DNA from: UBA3064 sp023258775
GTDB taxonomy: Bacteria > Pseudomonadota > Gammaproteobacteria > Burkholderiales > Burkholderiaceae_E
Length of the DNA: 9,527 nucleotides
Reading direction: 5' to 3'
Assembly: GCA_044355655.1 (NCBI GenBank)
Contig: JBIKXS010000063.1
Span: 1-9,527 of the forward strand
Shown: one piece after another, positions 6,007 to 9,527 of the stretch
Layout of the letters: every line of letters begins with the position of its first letter
How positions within the stretch are numbered: the first letter of the stretch is position 1
Notes under the pieces: model-generated
Told to the model about the DNA's origin: nothing
Seen by the model: the letters and a program-made list of their open reading frames with translations, nothing else
Database searches by the model: none
Position numbers and translations under genes: made by a program

Positions 6007-7101
6007 TTATTGCGCTGTTTCTGGACGGAGTTGTCCTAGGGTTCGCATGCGCGTGAGGTTGTAGGCTGCCATCGTGAGCACGAACATCTGATCGACTTTT
6101 TCTAGTCCCCGTACCATCACCTGGCGCATGTTGCCAATGGTCTTGGCCCAACCAAAGCCCTGCTCGATGAGCTTTCGCTTTTGTTGCGAGATGCTGTAGC
6201 CCTCGGTGTTGGCGATCTCATCGGGAACCGCTGAGCGTCGCCCGGAGGTGTTTTGCGCCACATGCGGGATGTCCTTCATGTCGGTTAACGCATCGATCAA
6301 TTCCCTGGCATCGTAGCCCTTATCAGCACCCAGGGTGATGGTGGCCTCTGGATCGTTGTTGGCTTGAACCGCATCGTCGATCATGGCTTTGGCGGCTTCG
6401 CGCTCGGCATGCCCATCGGCGATGGTCACCACCGCGCTTGCGATCAGTCCATGGCGGTTATCACTGAGGGTGTGGCCCATGTAGCGCAGCTCACTGCCCG
6501 TGTTGCCTTTGCAGTAGAGCCTCGCATCGTCATCGGTCCTTGAGGCATGGGTGTCGTTGCTGCGTGGCCTGCCCTTGAAGTTATCCCCGTCCTGATCATG
6601 GCCGTCTTTGCGCACAAAGCTCTTGTGGCTTGCCCAAGCCTGGATTAGGGTGCCATCCACGCTAAAGTGCTCCCCCGAGAGCAAGGCGCGGCGTTCGGCA
6701 AGCATCAGCACCTCATTGAACAGTTCAATCACCGCATCGTGCTCAAGCAGCCGAGCGCGGTTCTTGGTGAACACCGTCGGTACCCACACAGGATCGTCCA
6801 TCGCAAGCCCAATGAACCAGCGATAGCGCAGGTTGTACTGCGTCTGCTCCATCAGTTGGCGCTCCGATCGGATGCTGTAAAACACCTGCAGCAGCATGGC
6901 ACGCAAAAGCTTCTCTGGGGCGATGGCGGGTCGACCGCCTTGGCTTTGAGCGGCATACATGCTGGTCAGGAAACCCTCAAGATGGGCTAAGGCCTCATTC
7001 ACCATCTTGCGAATGGGCCTTAGCGGATGGCTCTGAGGAATGAAGTCCTCGAGCTTACTCATCGTAAAAAGGCTTTCTGTGTAGGTGTCGGATGCGCGCA
7101 T
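6007..7101 (-). CDS. IS5-family DDE transposase, 364 aa
   Basis: This transposase cuts and joins the ends of the surrounding element. The N-terminal part (about 15-135) holds the DUF772-type region, with the typical run GGRPAIAPEKLLRAMLLQV and then SIRSERQLMEQ. The RNase-H-like DDE core shows Asp149 in FSVDGTLIQAW, Asp260 in LGADKGYDA and Glu313 in KRKLIEQGFGWAK, the signature of the IS5/IS4 supergroup. All three acidic residues are present and the frame is unbroken, so it is probably functional. The ATG (7099-7101) lies 92 bases inside the element's inverted repeat, with only a modest GGGA upstream as ribosome binding site. Length matches relatives of 340-370 residues. The DNA looks more GC-rich than the genes on either side, in keeping with recent arrival. 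Confidence 0.93.
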   Translation of the reverse strand: MRASDTYTESLFTMSKLEDFIPQSHPLRPIRKMVNEALAHLEGFLTSMYAAQSQGGRPAIAPEKLLRAMLLQVFYSIRSERQLMEQTQYNLRYRWFIGLAMDDPVWVPTVFTKNRARLLEHDAVIELFNEVLMLAERRALLSGEHFSVDGTLIQAWASHKSFVRKDGHDQDGDNFKGRPRSNDTHASRTDDDARLYCKGNTGSELRYMGHTLSDNRHGLIASAVVTIADGHAEREAAKAMIDDAVQANNDPEATITLGADKGYDARELIDALTDMKDIPHVAQNTSGRRSAVPDEIANTEGYSISQQKRKLIEQGFGWAKTIGNMRQVMVRGLEKVDQMFVLTMAAYNLTRMRTLGQLRPETAQ

Positions 7102-7180
7102 CGATAAATCCCGAGTAACGTTAGTAGCTTACAACCTATAACGCTTCAAATCCTAATTCGTTGACCCTATCCGGGAAGTA

Positions 7181-7193
7181 TTTCAGCAGCCTG
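7181..7193 (-). repeat. Terminal inverted repeat of the IS5-type element, transposase-proximal end
   Basis: TTTCAGCAGCCTG is the exact reverse complement of the repeat at 5863-5875. It is followed on the + strand by TTAG, the counterpart of the ATAG at the other end. Confidence 0.85.
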
Positions 7194-7208
7194 TTAGTGC
7201 TTGCACCG

Positions 7209-7304
7209 CTACCTGTGAAGGTAGAGCATGACTGCTAAGACAATGCAAACTAGCACCGAGACGAAGGTGATCTGTCTTCCATGTATGCCTGTTAGCTGCG
7301 CCAT
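7209..7304 (-). CDS. Candidate small membrane protein, 31 aa
   Basis: The ATG (7302-7304) opens 31 codons with a short polar N-terminus (MAQLTGIHGRQ), one strongly hydrophobic helix (ITFVSVLVCIVLAVMLYL) and a basic end (HR) before a TAG. This layout is typical of bacterial small single-span membrane proteins. The upstream AGCGGAA is a poor ribosome binding site, and such a short frame can occur by chance. It lies 61 bases after the exported hydrolase gene on the same strand, separated by a hairpin, and its stop is 16 bases from the IS end. The family is not recognised. Confidence 0.35.
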   Translation of the reverse strand: MAQLTGIHGRQITFVSVLVCIVLAVMLYLHR

Positions 7305-7329
7305 TTCCGCTTATTGCATTCAACACCTC

Positions 7330-7346
7330 GTCCTGCAAAGCAGGAC
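7330..7346 (-). terminator. Seven-bp hairpin downstream of the exported hydrolase gene
   Basis: GTCCTGC (7330-7336) and GCAGGAC (7340-7346) form a perfect stem around a 3-base loop, 19 bases after the hydrolase stop codon. There is no T-run after it on the leftward strand, so intrinsic termination would be weak. Confidence 0.3.
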
Positions 7347-7365
7347 ATTGCGTTTGAGGCATCTG

Positions 7366-8136
7366 CTATCGCTTAGACACAAGAGCAATCCAATCAACCA
7401 CTTGATCAGCCCCTACTTCCGGGGTTGTTGCATGGTTTGCGTTAACCACGATATAACTACTTAGAGGGTTCTGTGGAGCCTTATCAAACGCATATGCAGA
7501 TCCTTCCTTTATCAACCAGTCTTGCGTCCCGATAACCCACAAGAACGGCACTGATTGCTTAAATCTTGAAGCTGATAGCGCCATATTTCCGAGACCATCT
7601 GGATTAAAGTAACTCAAGAAGACGTCGGCTCGAACTGAGAAGTTTTTCCTCTGACCCTGATTTAGGTCTGTGAACTCTACAAGCTCTCCAGCATTACCGT
7701 CGGTTACATGCTTCTTTGCTAGGTCAATCAATGACCGATTAAGCCCCATCTGATACATCTCGTAGGGCGAGTGTCCGGGAGCTAAAGCAATGACCCCATC
7801 CACACCACCAACAGACGCTTGATAAGCAATTGCCGCATTAGCGCCGAAACTTTGTCCGCCAATGAACACGGTTTTGTAACCTTTAGATCGATAACTAGTC
7901 ACAGACTCTGAGAGAGTTTGAAGTGTTCCTTCATAGGTCTCATCATAGTTACGATTTCTAGACCACGGCATCTCTCGAAGCTCTACATGACAGACTCGCT
8001 GAATCTTTTCAGCAAGAACACGCAAATAGGGAGATTTTGGCCCACCCCACTTTCCATGCATCAGTATTACAACGCAGTCGTGAGCGAAAGCAGGAGGAAT
8101 AAGAGCCAGTAAAAGTGCACCGATAAGTATCTTCAT
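7366..8136 (-). CDS. Exported alpha/beta hydrolase, 256 aa
   Basis: A Sec signal peptide (MKILIGALLLALIPPAFA, residues 1-18) leads a compact alpha/beta hydrolase. Expected parts are all present: the oxyanion-loop strand CVVILMHGKWGG (about 21-32), nucleophile elbow G-Q-S-F-G with Ser96, Asp206 in VIGTQDWL and His235 in VNANHATT. It should act in the periplasm or outside the cell as an esterase, lipase or related hydrolase; no substrate-specific feature was seen. ATG 8136 was chosen because it begins the signal peptide, with AAAGG 10 bases upstream. The same frame runs 22 codons further back to a TTG, which would put extra residues before the signal peptide and is unlikely. It lies 78 bases after the small membrane-protein gene on the same strand and could share its transcript. 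Confidence 0.85.
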   Translation of the reverse strand: MKILIGALLLALIPPAFAHDCVVILMHGKWGGPKSPYLRVLAEKIQRVCHVELREMPWSRNRNYDETYEGTLQTLSESVTSYRSKGYKTVFIGGQSFGANAAIAYQASVGGVDGVIALAPGHSPYEMYQMGLNRSLIDLAKKHVTDGNAGELVEFTDLNQGQRKNFSVRADVFLSYFNPDGLGNMALSASRFKQSVPFLWVIGTQDWLIKEGSAYAFDKAPQNPLSSYIVVNANHATTPEVGADQVVDWIALVSKR

Positions 8137-8214
8137 CTTTTGGGAACCTTTCAATTGACTTGAGAGGGCTGGTGTCACCACCTGCGAAATTACTAGCATC
8201 AAAACCAGCCATTG

Positions 8215-8475
8215 TTACGATTGGCTTGATTGAGACCCTTGTTCATTCTTTGCAACTGATTGCTCAAGAGTGGCTACAGTTCCTATTGCAACAATGCCTG
8301 AGAGCCGAGTTATTCTTATCAACTCCACCAGTCCTAACCCGATTAGACATAACGCAGCTATTACTGCCCACTCAAAACTCCAAACACCTATCACAGCTGG
8401 CAGCAATGCAATCAAAGCCTCAAACTTTGCATCCTTTGCAGCACCGTCAATGGGTTTTATTACTCTCTAAACCAT
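8215..8475 (-). pseudogene. Small two-helix membrane protein gene with an amber stop at codon 3
   Basis: An ATG (8473-8475) sits 8 bases after an excellent TGAGGAG site, but the third codon is TAG (8467-8469). After it the same frame is open for 83 more codons: RVIKPIDGAAKDAKFEALI, then two hydrophobic helices (LLPAVIGVWSFEWAVIAALCLIGLGLV), a turn with arginines, another apolar stretch, and a polar Ser/Gln tail. No ATG or GTG restart exists; a TTG at 8413-8415 or an ATT at 8449-8451 are the only alternatives. The likeliest reading is a nonsense mutation of a Gln or Glu codon in a small membrane-protein gene. Suppression, non-AUG initiation or a sequencing error are possible. The start overlaps the end of the polymerase-like fragment by 29 bases, a phage- or plasmid-like packing. 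The family is not recognised. Confidence 0.5.
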
Positions 8476-8689
8476 AACAAACGCTCCTCAGTTTTTGCTC
8501 TCCAACCACCTCATCCCAGAACTCCCGCATCTTCGTCCAAGTTTTCTGCTCATGTTTATTTTGTACTGCAAAACTATCATGGACTGCAATGATTGGCATC
8601 TGTTCGTTCATTGCCCATCCAATCATTTTTAGAGCAATTTCACCTTCAAGCTTTTGCATCTTGCTGCCAGTGTCGTTATAGAAGCCCAT
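8447..8689 (-). pseudogene. C-terminal fragment resembling a polymerase/primase-type replication protein (VHDSF motif)
   Basis: The frame gives 80 residues from ATG 8689, and is open back to a TAA at 8726-8728. It contains QKLEGEIALKMIGWAM followed by MPIIAVHDSFAV and a helical tail (TWTKMREFWDEVVGE). A helix carrying Glu, then a strand ending in V-H-D-S/E, is the palm motif C layout of family-A DNA polymerases and single-subunit T7-like RNA polymerases. It also occurs near the C-terminus of uncharacterised phage and plasmid replication proteins, where the Asp binds catalytic metal. All other polymerase motifs are absent, so this is probably the tail of a truncated gene rather than a whole protein. 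The assignment is by motif only. The following membrane-protein gene starts within its last codons. Confidence 0.5.
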
Positions 8690-8732
8690 AGCTCTTTCAA
8701 GTAGGTAAGGCCGTAAACAAGTCTTTTAGTGG

Positions 8733-9047
8733 TCAGGCAAGTTTACTGGGAGTATTGGTGATGCCTAATGCGATACGGGCTTGGGTCATCACCTCCTCGG
8801 TATCACCAAGCACATAGCCCTTCTCTAGCATCCTCGTCATAAACTGTTTGTTGTACAAAAACGCTACAACGATTTGCCAAAGTCCGAAAGTCATAATCGT
8901 AAACAGCAGGTGCAGGGCTGCCACTCCAAGCTCACCTCGAAACATCGGCACCCACCAACCGAAGAAAAGATAAGTCCAACTGAACCCGAAATAGCCCTTG
9001 CGGCTCAAACCACTCGTCGGGTGAATAATCATAACTTTGGTAGCCAT
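8733..9047 (-). CDS. HrgC-like small inner-membrane protein, 104 aa
   Basis: The ATG (9045-9047) follows GGAGAAGG, a strong site that settles the start; an open extension upstream to 9185 looks non-coding. A short polar N-terminus with KVMIIHPTSG leads into GYFGFSWTYLFFGWWVPMFR (about 18-37), the hallmark G-F-S-W-T-x-x-F-F-G-x-x-x-x-x-F-R-G pattern of HrgC/DUF2628-type proteins. A second hydrophobic segment (about 43-65, ending AFLYNK) and a cytoplasmic tail with LEKGY follow, also as in that group. The family is recalled, not searched, and its function is not known to me; members are common near phage and restriction-type accessory loci. It heads the leftward run towards the exported hydrolase, 44 bases ahead of the polymerase-like fragment. 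Confidence 0.75.
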   Translation of the reverse strand: MATKVMIIHPTSGLSRKGYFGFSWTYLFFGWWVPMFRGELGVAALHLLFTIMTFGLWQIVVAFLYNKQFMTRMLEKGYVLGDTEEVMTQARIALGITNTPSKLA

Positions 9048-9422
9048 CGAACCTTCTCCTCGGTTTGCGAATGATACCCATGGATTCCGCCTTGGAGATC
9101 TCGCACTAGGCCTCTGTAAGTGGAATACGTTACGATTTCGTTCTAGAAACGGAATTAAATCTTGATACGAATCGATGAAACTCAATCGTCCCGTAAACTA
9201 TTCCGGAAGCGTCTCAAGCTATCTTTGCAATCAATCTAGGGTTGCGGCGCGCAAATTACTCAGCTCTAAAGCCTCGTGGGGTAAAAATGAAAGCAACATT
9301 AATGGTTCGTGCATAAGTTGAACCTAGCAAGAAGCAAGCGTTCGACCGCTGGTACGATCGTAGACTTCCCGAAACTGGCAACAAGATGAAAATAGAGGCC
9401 TCCGTCCTTTTAGGAGATGAGG
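9048..9422. other. Divergent non-coding region between HrgC-like gene and IS3-type OrfA
   Basis: These 375 bases should hold the leftward promoter for the HrgC-like gene, the boundary of the IS3-family element and the upstream region of its OrfA. No clear -10/-35 pair was found. A TGAACC at 9319-9324, about 100 bases ahead of OrfA, could be the element's left end, since many IS3-family termini begin TGA or TGT, but the second end is missing from the window. No gene is supported here. Confidence 0.35.
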
Positions 9423-9527
9423 ATGAGGAAGTCGAAGTTCACGGAAAGCCAAATTGTGGCGATCTTGGCCGAAGGCGACGCTGGGTTGCCTGTTGGTGAG
9501 GTCTGTCGCAAACACGGCATCAGCAAT
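9423..9527 (+). CDS. IS3-family transposase OrfA, N-terminal 35 codons (runs off the window)
   Basis: The frame begins MRKSKFTESQIVAIL and continues with GLPVGEVCRKHGIS, a near-standard start for OrfA of IS407-like IS3-family elements. The residues from about 8 to 35 form the helix-turn-helix (E-x-x-x-I-x-x-I-L then V-x-E-x-C-R-K-H-G-I-S) that binds the element's ends. OrfA is normally fused to the OrfB DDE integrase by a programmed -1 frameshift; OrfB would lie beyond the window. ATG 9423 is preferred because AGGAG lies 6 bases upstream; an in-frame ATG at 9417 is too close to that site. Whether the element is intact cannot be judged. Confidence 0.85.
   Translation, partial: MRKSKFTESQIVAILAEGDAGLPVGEVCRKHGISN

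Larger units (their letters stand above)
5863..7193 (-). mobile_element. Complete IS5-family insertion sequence, 1331 bp
   Basis: One DDE transposase gene is enclosed by perfect 13-bp inverted repeats at 5863-5875 and 7181-7193. On the coding strand the bases outside the two ends read CTAA and CTAT. They share CTA, consistent with the 4-bp YTAR target duplication of IS5-type elements with one later change. IS length and layout fit the family: 92 bases ahead of the transposase and 144 after it. The exact outer boundary could shift by a base or two. The insertion separates an exported hydrolase plus small membrane ORF from the amidohydrolase. Confidence 0.85.

Noticed and set aside
8009..8212. 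Leftward 67-codon frame overlapping the exported hydrolase start
   Set aside because: Most of it is out of frame within the hydrolase gene, and its end has poor composition. The first 30 codons look polar and plausible but have no good ribosome binding site.
8270..8470. Rightward 66-codon frame opposite the amber-containing membrane-protein gene
   Set aside because: It is the antisense shadow of a better supported frame that has a strong Shine-Dalgarno site and membrane helices.
9048..9185. N-terminal extension of the HrgC-like protein to 9185
   Set aside because: The GGAGAAGG site at the ATG at 9047 and the length of the HrgC-type family fix the shorter start.
9324..9515. Leftward 63-codon frame at the right edge
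   Set aside because: It is antisense to the clearly recognisable IS3-type OrfA start.

Overview
The window looks like accessory DNA from a Gram-negative proteobacterium, most likely a betaproteobacterium of the Burkholderiales type. This is inferred from the style of the IS5- and IS3-family transposases, the strong Shine-Dalgarno sites, the number of Sec-type signal peptides, and the mixed base composition: the transposase and first hydrolase look GC-richer than the AT-richer small genes around them. No rRNA, tRNA or CRISPR array was seen. Several pieces are broken genes or element ends, so this is a patchwork that has taken repeated insertions and deletions.

Left part (1-1000). The first 40 bases are the 5' end of a leftward gene that may be an IS66-type accessory ORF, with a possible element end near 124. 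A decayed tyrosine-recombinase C-terminus (365-535, +) still carries the HYS nucleophile motif. Two small leftward genes overlap by 14 bases: a charged 98-residue protein and a 44-residue single-span membrane protein.

Catabolic fragment (1169-2716). An intact alpha/beta hydrolase of the FrsA / 2,6-dihydropseudooxynicotine-hydrolase type (leftward) is divergent from the first 22 codons of an HMG-CoA-lyase-like gene, whose homology stops abruptly at about 2716.

Exported-protein region (2812-5748). It holds a 136-residue secreted protein, a 67-residue membrane-anchored protein with a CxxC motif, a rightward 225-residue periplasmic protein with two copies of a DGSxWxL-type unit, and a leftward signal-peptide-bearing amidohydrolase with a complete set of metal ligands. 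The 225-residue gene has TAGCGA/TCGCTA inverted repeats on both sides.

IS5-family insertion (5863-7193). It is a complete element with a 364-residue DDE transposase, perfect 13-bp terminal repeats and near-matching CTAA/CTAT flanks. Short membrane-type reading frames lie directly on both sides.

Right part (7209-9527). A mostly leftward run holds a HrgC-like small membrane protein, a fragment with a polymerase-like VHDSF motif, a small membrane-protein gene with an amber codon at position 3 behind an excellent ribosome binding site, an exported alpha/beta hydrolase, and a 31-residue membrane peptide. The window closes on the first 35 codons of an IS3-family OrfA.

No pathway ties these genes together. 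The clearest theme is many exported or membrane proteins mixed with relics of mobile DNA.
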